Source: CALFML01 sp044222245 (GTDB lineage: Bacteria > Myxococcota_A > Polyangia > Palsa-1104 > JAEUJZ01). Taken from it: a DNA stretch of 64,000 nucleotides. Where the stretch lies: assembly GCA_044222245.1 (NCBI GenBank), contig JBGANQ010000042.1, forward strand, positions 1 to 64,000, read 5' to 3'. The position numbers and the translations under genes were made by a program. This document shows, piece by piece, positions 9,096-17,277 of the stretch. Positions within the stretch are counted from its first letter, which is position 1. Each line of letters begins with the position of its first letter. The notes beneath the pieces were generated by a model. It saw nothing but the letters and a program-made list of their open reading frames with translations. It ran no database searches and was not told the DNA's origin.

Positions 9096-10073
9096 CTAAG
9101 CAGTCACCGTCGCGGGGTTATTGCCCATGATGGCGTCGATGCGCGCCATCACCTCGGGGGTCAGCTTGGGCACCACGGTCAGCGCCTTGAGGTTGTCGTG
9201 CACCTGCTCGACGCGGCTGGCGCCGGTGATGACGGTGCTGACGTGCGGGTTCTTGACGCACCAGGCGAGCGCCAGCTGGGCCACGGTGCAGCCGAGCTCC
9301 TTGGCCACGGCCTCCAGCTTCTGCACCTTCTCGATCCGCCCGGGCATGAGGATCTGCTCGCGCAGCCACTCGTTCTTGGGGTCGGCCAGGCGGCTGCCGG
9401 CAGGGATGCCGTGGTTGTACTTGCCGGTGAGCAGGCCCGAGGCGAGCGGGCTCCAGATTGTGGTCCCGTAGCCGAGCTCGCGATACAGCGGCAGGTACTC
9501 GTGCTCGACGCGCTGGCGGCTAAACAGGTTGTACTGCGGCTGCTCCATCGCCGGCGGGGTCAGCCCATGCTGACGGGCGAGGGTGTGCGCCTCGCGGATA
9601 TCGGCGGCGCTCCACTCCGAGGTGCCCCAGTAGAAGGCCTTGCCCTGGCGGATAAGGATGTCCATGGCGCGCACCGTCTCCTCGATCGGCGTGTCGGGAT
9701 CGGGGCGGTGACAGAAAAGGAGGTCGACGTAGTCGGTCTGCAGCCGGCGCAGCGCCGCGTGGGTGCCTTCAATCACGTGCTTGTGCGACAGACCGCTGTC
9801 GTTGGGGCCCGAGCCGCCCCAGAAGATCTTCGTCGACAAGACCAGGCTCTGCCGGCGCAGGCCGAGGCTCTTTATGACGTTGCCCATCACCACCTCGGCC
9901 TGGCCGCTGGCGTACGCCTCGGCGTTGTCGAAGAAGTTGATGCCGGCGTCGAAGCAGGCCTTCATGCACTGGCTCTGCACCTCTTCGGCCTTGGGGCCGC
10001 CGAAGGTGACCCAGGCGCCGAAGGACAGCTCGCTGACTTTGATCCCGGCCTTGCCTAATCGTCGGTAGTTCAT
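9096..10073 (-). CDS. Aldo/keto reductase, Kv-beta/YghZ-like
   Basis: A 325-residue NADPH-dependent aldehyde/ketone reductase of the AKR superfamily, resembling the potassium-channel beta subunit group. It starts MNYRRLGKAGIKVSELSFGA. The catalytic tetrad fits Asp in NFFDNAEAYASG with the following Tyr, Lys in LVLSTKIFWGG, and His in DLLFCHRPD. The cofactor-binding end shows VSTVITGASRVEQVHDNL. The cytoplasmic substrate is unknown, though members often reduce methylglyoxal or similar aldehydes. A GAGGAG ribosome-binding site sits 5 nt before ATG 10073. It is divergent from the EEP-domain gene, with 121 bp between them. Confidence 0.93.
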   Translation of the reverse strand: MNYRRLGKAGIKVSELSFGAWVTFGGPKAEEVQSQCMKACFDAGINFFDNAEAYASGQAEVVMGNVIKSLGLRRQSLVLSTKIFWGGSGPNDSGLSHKHVIEGTHAALRRLQTDYVDLLFCHRPDPDTPIEETVRAMDILIRQGKAFYWGTSEWSAADIREAHTLARQHGLTPPAMEQPQYNLFSRQRVEHEYLPLYRELGYGTTIWSPLASGLLTGKYNHGIPAGSRLADPKNEWLREQILMPGRIEKVQKLEAVAKELGCTVAQLALAWCVKNPHVSTVITGASRVEQVHDNLKALTVVPKLTPEVMARIDAIMGNNPATVTA

Positions 10074-10179
10074 GGGGCTCCTCGTGAGGTTGGGGCGCGC
10101 TGGACGCGCGAATGGGCGAAGAAATCAGGCACTTCATCGTACTTGCGGCGGCCGCGCCCCGCCAACCGGCAGATGGCGG

Positions 10180-10185
10180 TATGCT
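10180..10185 (+). promoter_or_regulatory. Putative -10 box for EEP-domain gene
   Basis: TATGCT lies 9 nt before ATG 10195, leaving room for only a 1-3 nt leader. This matches the leaderless pattern seen at other genes here. No -35 box is evident. Confidence 0.35.
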
Positions 10186-10194
10186 GGGGTCTTG

Positions 10195-11028
10195 ATGCAG
10201 AAGCTCCGTCTCATGACGCTGAATATCTGGAGCCACCACCCGCCGTGGCCGACCCGCCGCCGGCTGATCCAAAAGGGGCTGCGGGCCGAGGCACCGGACC
10301 TGGTCGGGCTGCAGGAGGTGCTGCAGCCGCACGGCACCGGCACCGCGCAGGCCGACGAGGTGGCCGAGGGCCTGGGCTACCGGGTGGTGTTCAGCCGGGC
10401 GTGCCAGCTCGAGCGGCCGATCGCGGCGGACTTCGGCAACGCCCTCTTGTCGCGCTTCCCGATCCGCGAGCACCGCACCGAGCCGCTGCCGACGCCGCCC
10501 GGGTCCGAGCCGCGGTCGCTTTTGTACGCGCTGTGCGCCGTCAAGGTCGGGGTGCTGCCAGTGCTGGTCACCCACCTGTCGTGGGAGCCCGAGCTCGCCC
10601 ACGTGCGGCGCGAGCAGCTGCAGCATGTGGCCCGCTACATCAGCACCGAGATGCTGCTGCTGCCGCAGCGGCTGCCGGGACATGTGACGATCCTGCCGCC
10701 GGTGCTGCTCGGGGATCTCAACGCCGCCCCCGACTCGCCGGAGCTGCTTGACTTTCTGGCCCACTCGGACTTCACCGACTGCTTCGCCACCGCCGGGCAT
10801 GGCCCGGGGCTGACCATGGACGCGCAGCGCAACCGGGCGGCGGCCAAGGACCTGGTGGCGCTTAGCCGGCGCATCGACTACGTGATGGTCGGCGCCGATC
10901 CGATCGCTCCGGTGCGGGTGAGCGCCGCCCGCCTGTGCCTGGACCAGGACGAAGGCGGGGTCTTTCCCTCCGATCACTTTGGCATGCTCGCCGACCTCGA
11001 GCTACCGACAAGCCCCCTCGCCCCTTAG
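10195..11028 (+). CDS. Endonuclease/exonuclease/phosphatase (EEP) family protein
   Basis: A metal-dependent phosphodiesterase/phosphatase fold of about 277 residues. The EEP motifs occur in order: LMTLNIWS (Asn ligand), DLVGLQEV (catalytic Glu), GNALLSRFPI, VTHLSWEP, LLGDLNAAPDSPE (Asp and Asn), RRIDYVMV, and FPSDHFGMLADLEL (Asp-His pair). Members include sphingomyelinase-like, inositol-phosphatase-like and DNase-like enzymes, and the motifs do not pick the substrate. There is no signal peptide. The frame stays open upstream as far as 10072, but ATG 10195 lies right at the conserved N-terminus and behind a -10-like hexamer. The stop is 1 nt from that of the convergent glycosyltransferase, so no separate terminator fits between them. 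Confidence 0.88.
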   Translation: MQKLRLMTLNIWSHHPPWPTRRRLIQKGLRAEAPDLVGLQEVLQPHGTGTAQADEVAEGLGYRVVFSRACQLERPIAADFGNALLSRFPIREHRTEPLPTPPGSEPRSLLYALCAVKVGVLPVLVTHLSWEPELAHVRREQLQHVARYISTEMLLLPQRLPGHVTILPPVLLGDLNAAPDSPELLDFLAHSDFTDCFATAGHGPGLTMDAQRNRAAAKDLVALSRRIDYVMVGADPIAPVRVSAARLCLDQDEGGVFPSDHFGMLADLELPTSPLAP

Positions 11029-11029
11029 C

Positions 11030-12073
11030 TCACCGCTCCTGCCAGGTGGTGTTCCACTTGCGCTCGAAGTAGCGGCGGTTTTGCCAGAACAGGCGCAGGT
11101 ACTGGCGGGGGGGCAGGCGGCTGAACGCGGCGCCGCCGTAGTGGTGGACGAACACGTCGTGCAGAAGGACCAGCTTGCGCCCGGTGGCGCGCACCGCCAT
11201 CGCCAGGTCGTCATCCTCGAACAGGCCCAGGCCGTAGCCCTCGTCCAGGCCGCCCACGGTGTTCCACAGATCTTTGGTCATTGCGGCGCAGAACAGCGCC
11301 AGCATGCCCGGCTCGGCGCGCTCGCCGGGGTGGGCGCCCGTGTAGTCGGCGGCGAAGACCCGCATGCCGTCGAGGTCGTGGTAGGGCGTGCCGAGCTGCG
11401 CCTCATTGCCGCAGGAGTTGGTGACCGGACCGACGATGCCGGCGTGGGAGTCGGCCGCCAGGGCGCGGGTCAGCGCCTCCAGCCAGCCGGGCAGGACCAC
11501 GGTGTCGTTGTTGAGCAGCACCAGGTAGCGCCCGCGGGCCAGGCGCGCGGCCTGGTTGTTGGCGGCGGCAAAGCCGAGGTTGTGGGGGCTGAGCACCACG
11601 CGCAGCGGCAAGAGGCCCTGCGCCTGCACCGCGGTGAGGTACTCAGCGGTGCCGTCCTCGCTGTGGTTGTCGACGACGATCACCTCGAAGGGGAGGATGC
11701 CGGCGGCGCGCTGCACGCTGGCCAGGCACAGTCGCGTCAGATCGAGGTTGCCGTAGGTCACGATGAGGATGCTCACCGTCGGCTCGCTGGCGGCAAACTG
11801 CACCGGCAGGTAGGGATCGAGCTCGACCGGCGTGCCCCACGGCGGATAGTCGCGGGCGCAGGTCACCTGCAGCGGATCGGTGACGCGCGCCGGGTACAGG
11901 CCCAGGCGCAGGCGCTCGGTGAGAAAGTGCGGCAGGTGATCGCGCAGCTGGGCGAGCGGCAGGTGGCGAGCGAGGAACTGCACCGCCTCGCGCGAGACGA
12001 GGAAGCGCAGCCAGGCGATCTCATCGCGCGCCTGCTCTACCGGGGAGGGCCGTTGGTGTACGAGGTTAGGCAT
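11030..12073 (-). CDS. Family 2 glycosyltransferase
   Basis: A GT-A fold sugar transferase of 347 residues. After a roughly 95-residue N-terminal extension come VSILIVTYGNLD (donor entry strand), FEVIVVDNHSEDGT, and the metal-binding LLNNDT near residue 187. GYGLGLFEDDDLAMAVRATG supplies the acidic acceptor-side motif, and DVFVHHYGG is typical of the rhamnosyltransferase-like branch. Its ATG overlaps the end of the upstream rmlA by 8 bp, so it is the last gene of the dTDP-sugar operon. It probably uses the nucleotide sugar made there to build a surface glycan. No membrane segments are seen, so it acts on the cytoplasmic face. Confidence 0.9.
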   Translation of the reverse strand: MPNLVHQRPSPVEQARDEIAWLRFLVSREAVQFLARHLPLAQLRDHLPHFLTERLRLGLYPARVTDPLQVTCARDYPPWGTPVELDPYLPVQFAASEPTVSILIVTYGNLDLTRLCLASVQRAAGILPFEVIVVDNHSEDGTAEYLTAVQAQGLLPLRVVLSPHNLGFAAANNQAARLARGRYLVLLNNDTVVLPGWLEALTRALAADSHAGIVGPVTNSCGNEAQLGTPYHDLDGMRVFAADYTGAHPGERAEPGMLALFCAAMTKDLWNTVGGLDEGYGLGLFEDDDLAMAVRATGRKLVLLHDVFVHHYGGAAFSRLPPRQYLRLFWQNRRYFERKWNTTWQER

Positions 12074-12836
12074 GGCTCACAAGGGCGTGGCTGGCGGCGT
12101 GAAGCTGCAGGTGGGGCTCGGACAGCGGCAGGCCGAGCACGAGCTCGTTGGCCAGGCGCAGCGACTCGTGGGTGCCGGCATCGGTCCAGTAGCCGGTGAG
12201 CACGTCGAAGGCGAGCTGGCCCTTTTCGATGTAGGCGTTGTTGACGTCGGTGATCTCCAGCTCGCCGCGGCCCGAGGGCTTGAGGCTGGCGACCACGTCG
12301 AACACCCGGTCGTCATAAAAGTAGATGCCGGTGACCGCGAAGTCGCTGGGCGGCTCGCGCGGCTTTTCGACGATGCGCACCACGCGCTCGCCGCGCAGCT
12401 CGGCGACGCCGTAGCGCTGCGGATCGGGCACCTGCTTGAGCAGAATGCGCGCCCCGCGGCCCTGGCGGGCGAACCGCTCGACCGAGCTGCCGAGCTCGTC
12501 CTGAAAGATGTTGTCGCCGAGCAGCACGACGACCTTGTCGCCGCGGGCAAAGTCGCGCGCCAGGCCCAGGGCCTGGGCGATGCCGCCGGCAGCATCCTGC
12601 ACCCGGTAGGTGAACTCGCACTCGAAGTCGCGGCCGCTGCCAAGCACCCCAACCACGTCGCCCATGTGCTCGCAGCCGGTCACCACCAGGATGTCGCGGA
12701 TGCCGGCGGCGACGAGCTTCTTCACCGGGTGGAAGATCATCGGCTCGCGTCCGACGGGCAGAAGGTGCTTGTTGGTGATCTTGGTGAGCGGCATGAGGCG
12801 CGTTCCCGAGCCGCCGGCTAGTACGATGCCTTTCAT
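12066..12836 (-). CDS. rmlA: Glucose-1-phosphate thymidylyltransferase, short SpsI-like form
   Basis: Joins dTTP and glucose-1-phosphate to make dTDP-glucose, the first step of dTDP-rhamnose synthesis. It begins with the nucleotidyltransferase signature MKGIVLAGGSGTRLMPLTK, followed by TNKHLLPVGREPMI, GCEHMGDVVGVLGSG, the metal-binding LLGDNIF, EKPREPPSDFAVTGIY and TGYWTDAGTHESL. At 256 residues it lacks the C-terminal extension of the classical enzyme of about 290 residues and resembles the short SpsI type of Bacillus. AGGA lies 8 nt before the ATG. The upstream gap of 67 bp to rmlD could allow some separate control. Confidence 0.92.
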   Translation of the reverse strand: MKGIVLAGGSGTRLMPLTKITNKHLLPVGREPMIFHPVKKLVAAGIRDILVVTGCEHMGDVVGVLGSGRDFECEFTYRVQDAAGGIAQALGLARDFARGDKVVVLLGDNIFQDELGSSVERFARQGRGARILLKQVPDPQRYGVAELRGERVVRIVEKPREPPSDFAVTGIYFYDDRVFDVVASLKPSGRGELEITDVNNAYIEKGQLAFDVLTGYWTDAGTHESLRLANELVLGLPLSEPHLQLHAASHALVSHA

Positions 12837-12903
12837 GGGGGATTCCTTGACCGGGTCTTCTTAAGGTTAGTTCTGTAGTTCGCTGCGGAAATGGACGGTG
12901 TCG

Positions 12904-13791
12904 CTACAGCTGGCCGGTGGCGATGAGCTCGTGCAGGTAGCCGCGCAGGGCGTCCCGCCACGCCGGCATGCGCAAAAGGCCGCGCAGCCGCAGCATGTGC
13001 GGCTCTAGCAGCGACATCGCCGGGCGCGCCGCCACCGTCGGCAGCTCGCTGGAGGCGACCGCGGTGAAGGTCGCCGGCAGCGACAGCCCCAGGGCCGCCG
13101 CTTCTTCGCACAGGGCGGTGGCGAAGCTGTGCCAGGTGGTGCTGCCCTGGCAGGTGGCGTGGTAGATGCCGTGCTCGCCGCGCTCGCACAGCACGATGAG
13201 CTGCTGCGCCAGCGCCCGCGTCCAGGTCGGCGACACCAGGCGCTCGCTGTCCAGGCGCAGGAACTGGCCGCTGCGCAGCCGCTTCACCAGCGTCGAGAAA
13301 AAGTTTTTTCCGCCGTGCCCGTACAGGCCGCCCACGCGCACCACGAAGCAGCGGCGGGTTGCGCGCAGGACCAGCTCCTCGCCGGCGCGCTTGCTGCGGG
13401 CGTAGGCCGACAGCGGCTGCGGCATGTCGAACTCGTCGTAGGGCCGCTTGGCGTCGCCGCCAAAGACGAAGTCGGTCGAGATGTGGCAGACCGTGGCCCC
13501 GGCGTCCTCGGCGGCGCGGGCGACGAGCTCGGCCCCCAGGGCGTTTATCAAAAAGGCGCGGTCGGTCTCGCGCTCGGCGCCGTCGACGTCGGTGTAGGCG
13601 GCGGCGTTATAGCAGAGGTGCGAGTCAAACGCGGTCAGGCGGTCGCGCAGGCGGTACAGCTGCTCGCGGTGCGGCTCGGCGAGGTCGCACTCGGCGTGCG
13701 AGATCGGATCGACCTGGTGGCCCAGGGCGGCGAGCTCCTCGCACAGGTGCCGGCCGAGGTTGCCGCTGGCGCCAACGACGCTCACGCGCAT
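12904..13791 (-). CDS. rmlD: dTDP-4-dehydrorhamnose reductase-like (RmlD/SpsK)
   Basis: An NAD(P)-dependent short-chain reductase-type enzyme of 295 residues. MRVSVVGASGNLGRHL is the Rossmann entry (GxxGxxG). CYNAAAYTDVDGAE is the family hallmark, HISTDFVFGG carries the Ser/Thr-Asp site, and the catalytic pair is in AYARSKRAGEE (Tyr-x3-Lys). The start at 13791 is set by AGGA 8 nt upstream and by the conserved N-terminus; an open frame runs further upstream but only in the shadow of rmlB. The ATG overlaps the end of rmlB by 10 bp, which indicates translational coupling. With no rmlC nearby, a 4-keto-reductase acting on another dTDP-6-deoxy sugar is also possible. Confidence 0.88.
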   Translation of the reverse strand: MRVSVVGASGNLGRHLCEELAALGHQVDPISHAECDLAEPHREQLYRLRDRLTAFDSHLCYNAAAYTDVDGAERETDRAFLINALGAELVARAAEDAGATVCHISTDFVFGGDAKRPYDEFDMPQPLSAYARSKRAGEELVLRATRRCFVVRVGGLYGHGGKNFFSTLVKRLRSGQFLRLDSERLVSPTWTRALAQQLIVLCERGEHGIYHATCQGSTTWHSFATALCEEAAALGLSLPATFTAVASSELPTVAARPAMSLLEPHMLRLRGLLRMPAWRDALRGYLHELIATGQL

Positions 13792-14849
13792 GAATCGAGT
13801 CCTTTTTTCGCGGTGAGCTCGACGTCGGGGCGGGCCAGCCGCTCGCCGTAGTTGCGCTCGACCCAGGTGCGGTACTCGCCGCTCTGGATGCGCTGCCACC
13901 ACAGCGGGTTTTCGCGGTACCACTTCACCGTGTCGCGCAGGCCGTCTTCGAGGTTGTGCAGCGGCCGCCAGCCAAGCTCGCGCTCGGCCTTGTCGCACTC
14001 GATGGCGTAGCGGCGGTCATGGCCCGGCCGATCGGTGACGTGGCGGATGAGGGTCGCCGGCTTGTCGAGCAGGCGCAGGATGGCGTGCACGATGTCGATG
14101 TTGGGGCGCTCGCTGCGGCCGCCCAGGTTGTAGACCTCGCCGATCCGCCCCTTGCGCAGCACCGCCGACAGGCCGGCGCAGTGATCTTCGACATGGATCC
14201 AGTCGCGCACCTGGCGACCGTCGCCGTAGACCGGCAGCGGCTCGCCGGCGAGCGCCTTGAGGATCATGAGCGGGATGAGCTTCTCGGGAAACTGGAACGG
14301 CCCGTAGTTGTTCGAGCAGCGGGTGAGCAGCGCCGGGAAGCCATAGGTGTGCACGTACGACAGCACCAGGTGATCCGAGGCCGCCTTGCTGGCCGCGTAC
14401 GGGGAGCGCGGGGCGAGCGGGGTGAGCTCGGTAAACGCCGGGTCGTGCGGCTCCAGCGAGCCGTACACCTCGTCGGTCGAGACGTGCAGGAAGCGCTGGA
14501 TCGACGCCGCCCGCGCCGCCTCCAGCAGCGTCGCGGTGCCGACCACGTTGGTGTTGATGAAGGCCATCGGCCCGAGGATCGACCGGTCGACGTGGCTCTC
14601 GGCCGCCAGGTGGGCGATGGCATCGATGCGCTCGTCGCGCAGGAGGCTCGCCACAAGCTCGCCATCGAGAATGTCGCCGGGCACGAACTTCACCCCGGGA
14701 TCGCCTTGAAAGTCATCCAGGTTGTGCAGGTTGCCGGCATAGGTCAGCGCGTCGAGCACGACCACCCGATCCGCCGGGTGGTGCTGGCGCTGGTAGCGCA
14801 CAAGATTCGCACCGATGAAGCCGCAACCGCCGGTAATTAGTAGGTTCAT
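13782..14849 (-). CDS. rmlB: dTDP-glucose 4,6-dehydratase
   Basis: Converts dTDP-glucose to dTDP-4-keto-6-deoxyglucose using bound NAD. The extended SDR features are clear over about 355 residues: MNLLITGGCGFIGANLVRY, HLAAESHVDRSI, VSTDEVYGS with the Thr-Asp-Glu catalytic set, SPYAASKAASDHLV (Tyr-x3-Lys), TRCSNNYGPFQFPEKLIP, DWIHVEDHC and RPGHDRRYAI. The start at 14849 is placed at the Rossmann motif. A TACACT hexamer lies 8 nt upstream without a Shine-Dalgarno sequence. It is the first gene of the rmlB-rmlD-rmlA-GT2 operon. Confidence 0.95.
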   Translation of the reverse strand: MNLLITGGCGFIGANLVRYQRQHHPADRVVVLDALTYAGNLHNLDDFQGDPGVKFVPGDILDGELVASLLRDERIDAIAHLAAESHVDRSILGPMAFINTNVVGTATLLEAARAASIQRFLHVSTDEVYGSLEPHDPAFTELTPLAPRSPYAASKAASDHLVLSYVHTYGFPALLTRCSNNYGPFQFPEKLIPLMILKALAGEPLPVYGDGRQVRDWIHVEDHCAGLSAVLRKGRIGEVYNLGGRSERPNIDIVHAILRLLDKPATLIRHVTDRPGHDRRYAIECDKAERELGWRPLHNLEDGLRDTVKWYRENPLWWQRIQSGEYRTWVERNYGERLARPDVELTAKKGLDSCA

Positions 14850-14857
14850 TGGCGCGC

Positions 14858-14863
14858 AGTGTA
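14858..14863 (-). promoter_or_regulatory. Putative -10 box for rmlB operon
   Basis: On the minus strand, TACACT lies 8 nt before the rmlB ATG and no ribosome-binding site is seen, which fits a leaderless transcript. It would drive the four-gene sugar operon. No clear -35 box is present. Confidence 0.4.
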
Positions 14864-14984
14864 TGAAAAACTCGCCCGGAATGTAATCCGCTGAAATCGC
14901 CCTGCGCGGCGCTTTGGCCGCTTGTAGCAAGAAAGTCGGGACGGCGCGCCGTGCGTTTGCCTGCAGCGCAGCGGCCGCCTTTGA

Positions 14985-14990
14985 TATAAA
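14985..14990 (+). promoter_or_regulatory. Putative -10 box for ABC-F gene
   Basis: TATAAA lies 10 nt before ATG 15001. The intervening sequence is C-rich with no Shine-Dalgarno motif. A leader of 0-4 nt is expected. Confidence 0.4.
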
Positions 14991-15000
14991 TGGCCCCACC

Positions 15001-17145
15001 ATGCTGGCGCAGCTTGCCGACGTCTATTTCGGGTACCCGGGCACCGAGATCTTTGAGGGCGTATCGTTTCAGGTAAACCCCGGGCAGCGCATTGGCCTGG
15101 TCGGGCCCAACGGCGCCGGCAAGTCGACCATGCTGCGGCTCCTTGCCGGCGAGCTTGCGCCCGACCGCGGCCAGGTGGTGCGGGCGCGCGGCAAGCGGCT
15201 AAAGTACATGCACCAGTCGCAGGAGTTCCACGGCCAGGGCACGCTGTGGGAGACGCTGCTGTTGCCGTTTGCCGATCTGCTCAAGCTGCGCGCCGAGCTG
15301 ACCGAGCTGGAGCAGCGCATCGCCGCCGCCGGGGGCGATGCGGCAGCGGGCGAGGGCGGCGGGGCCGGCGACGGCGCGGGCGGCAGCGAGGTCAAGGCGC
15401 TGCTGCGCCGCTACGGCGATCTGGAGCACGAGTACTCGCACCGCGAGGGCTACACCCTGGAGGTGCGCGCGCGGGCCCTGGCCCACGACGTCGGGTTCGC
15501 CGACGCCGATCTGGAGCGCGCGGTGAGCACCCTGTCGGGCGGCGAGCGCGGCCGGGTCGAGCTCGCCAAGGTGCTGCTCGACGCCCCCGATCTGCTGATC
15601 CTCGACGAGCCGACCAACCACCTGGACGTCGAGGCGGTCGAGCACCTGGAGCAGCGCCTGCGCGAGTGGGACAGCACGCGCGCCTTCATCGTCATCAGCC
15701 ACGACCGCTACTTCCTGCAGGCGGTGTGCAACGAGATCGTCGACATCGAAGACGGCGAGCTCGTGCGCTACCCCGGCAGCTACGAGAAGTACCTGGTGGC
15801 GCGGCAGGAGCGGCACGAGCTGCTGCTGGCCACCTACAGCCGCCAGCAGGACGAGATCGCCCGCACCGAAGACTTCATCCGCCGCAACATCGCCGGCCAG
15901 AAGACCAAGCAGGCCAAGTCGCGGCGCAAGATGCTCGACAAGCTCGATCGCGTCGATCGCCACCGCGACACCTGGGAGGAGGCCGGGCGCATCGGCCTGC
16001 GCTTCACCTCGGCCGAGCACCGCGGCGGCAAGGAGGTGCTGCGGATCGACGGCGTCGAGATGGGCTACGGCGACGGGCCAGCGCTGGTGCGCGACCTCAA
16101 CCTGACACTTTATCGCGGCGAGCGCATCGGCATCATCGGGCCTAACGGCGCCGGCAAGACCACGCTGCTCAAGGCGCTCATCGGCAGGCTGCAGCCGCGC
16201 CGCGGCCTCATCACCCTGGGCCACGAGGTGCGGATCGGCTACTTCGATCAGAAGCTTGAGGACCTGCGCGAAGACAACTCGCTCATCGACGAGATCCGCA
16301 GCGTCCGCGGCGACTGGAACGAGGACACCACGCGCAGCTACCTGGGCCGCTTCCGCTTCTCGGGCGACGACGGCTTCCGCAAGGTCAAGGGCCTCTCGGG
16401 CGGCGAGCGCAACCGGCTGACCCTGGCCAAGCTGATGCTGCGGCCCTACAACCTGCTCGCCATGGACGAGCCGACCAACCACCTGGACATCCCGGCGCGC
16501 GAGACGCTGGAAGAGGCGCTGTGCGCCTTCGACGGCACGGTGCTGCTGGTCAGCCACGACCGCTTCTTCCTCGATCGGGTGGTGACCAAGATCCTGCACC
16601 TGGACCCGCAGACCGGGCGCATCGATGTGCACGTGGGCAACTACTCGGACTGGCGACGGCGGGTCAGCGAGCCGCCACCGGCGCCGGCGACCGCCGACAA
16701 GCGCGGCGACAAGAAGCCGGGCGCGGCGCCGGCGGCCGCCAAGCCGGCAGCCGCCAAGCCGGCAGCGAGCCCTGCGGCGACCGCGGCCGCCAAGCCGGCA
16801 GCCGGCGGCCGCGCGGCACCCGCGAGCAGCGTCAGCAGCAGCGACAGTGCCGCCGACAAAGACCGCGACAAAGACAAAGACAAAGAGCAGCGCCAGGCCG
16901 AGCACCGCGCCCGCAAGGATCGCGACCGCGACGTGCAGCGCAAGCAGCGCCGCTTCCAGCAGGTCGAAGAGCAGATCGCCCGCTGCGAAGAGGCGCTGCG
17001 CGGGCTGCGCGCCGAGCTGGCCCAGGATCACTCGGGCGACTGGCAGAAGCTCAACAAGCTGGTGAGCGACGAGCAGTCCACCGACGCCCGCCTGCGCGAG
17101 CTGCTCGCCGAGTGGGAGACGCTCGGGGCCGAGCTATCGGCCTAG
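15001..17145 (+). CDS. ABC-F family ATPase, Uup/YheS-like
   Basis: A soluble tandem-ATPase of 714 residues with no membrane part. NBD1 has Walker A GPNGAGKST near residue 35, signature LSGGERGRVELAKVLL and LLILDEPTNHLD. The inter-domain linker is the Lys/Arg-rich P-site motif type (AGQKTKQAKSRRKMLDKLDR). NBD2 has GPNGAGKTT near 380, LSGGERNRLTLAK and LAMDEPTNHLD. A 75-residue Ala/Lys/Pro tract with imperfect repeats follows. A coiled coil of the ABC-F C-terminal domain type ends the protein (QQVEEQIARCEEALRGLRAE). ABC-F proteins bind the ribosomal E site and relieve stalling or give antibiotic tolerance. An open frame extends upstream to 14914, but the conserved N-terminus begins at 15001. 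Confidence 0.93.
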   Translation: MLAQLADVYFGYPGTEIFEGVSFQVNPGQRIGLVGPNGAGKSTMLRLLAGELAPDRGQVVRARGKRLKYMHQSQEFHGQGTLWETLLLPFADLLKLRAELTELEQRIAAAGGDAAAGEGGGAGDGAGGSEVKALLRRYGDLEHEYSHREGYTLEVRARALAHDVGFADADLERAVSTLSGGERGRVELAKVLLDAPDLLILDEPTNHLDVEAVEHLEQRLREWDSTRAFIVISHDRYFLQAVCNEIVDIEDGELVRYPGSYEKYLVARQERHELLLATYSRQQDEIARTEDFIRRNIAGQKTKQAKSRRKMLDKLDRVDRHRDTWEEAGRIGLRFTSAEHRGGKEVLRIDGVEMGYGDGPALVRDLNLTLYRGERIGIIGPNGAGKTTLLKALIGRLQPRRGLITLGHEVRIGYFDQKLEDLREDNSLIDEIRSVRGDWNEDTTRSYLGRFRFSGDDGFRKVKGLSGGERNRLTLAKLMLRPYNLLAMDEPTNHLDIPARETLEEALCAFDGTVLLVSHDRFFLDRVVTKILHLDPQTGRIDVHVGNYSDWRRRVSEPPPAPATADKRGDKKPGAAPAAAKPAAAKPAASPAATAAAKPAAGGRAAPASSVSSSDSAADKDRDKDKDKEQRQAEHRARKDRDRDVQRKQRRFQQVEEQIARCEEALRGLRAELAQDHSGDWQKLNKLVSDEQSTDARLRELLAEWETLGAELSA

Positions 17146-17163
17146 CCGCGGCCCGCATGGCTA

Positions 17164-17200
17164 GGGCCTGGTCGCCTGGGCCCAGGTCGCAGCCAGGCCC
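17164..17200. terminator. Inverted repeat after ABC-F gene
   Basis: Outer arms 17164-17171 (GGGCCTGG) and 17193-17200 (CCAGGCCC) flank a 12-bp palindrome CCTGGGCCCAGG at 17175-17186. No U-tract follows. It sits 19 bp after the ABC-F stop and upstream of scpA, so it may end the first transcript. Confidence 0.35.
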
Positions 17201-17277
17201 AACGTAATAGCTGTCGCGGCCGGCGCGCTGCGCTATAGTGCGCCGCTGTTGACCGCCGCCCGCGCGTACTCGCTCCC

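Noticed and set aside
14914..15000. Upstream start for the ABC-F gene
   Set aside because: The extra 29 codons have no family match and cover the -10-like box; ATG 15001 begins the conserved domain.
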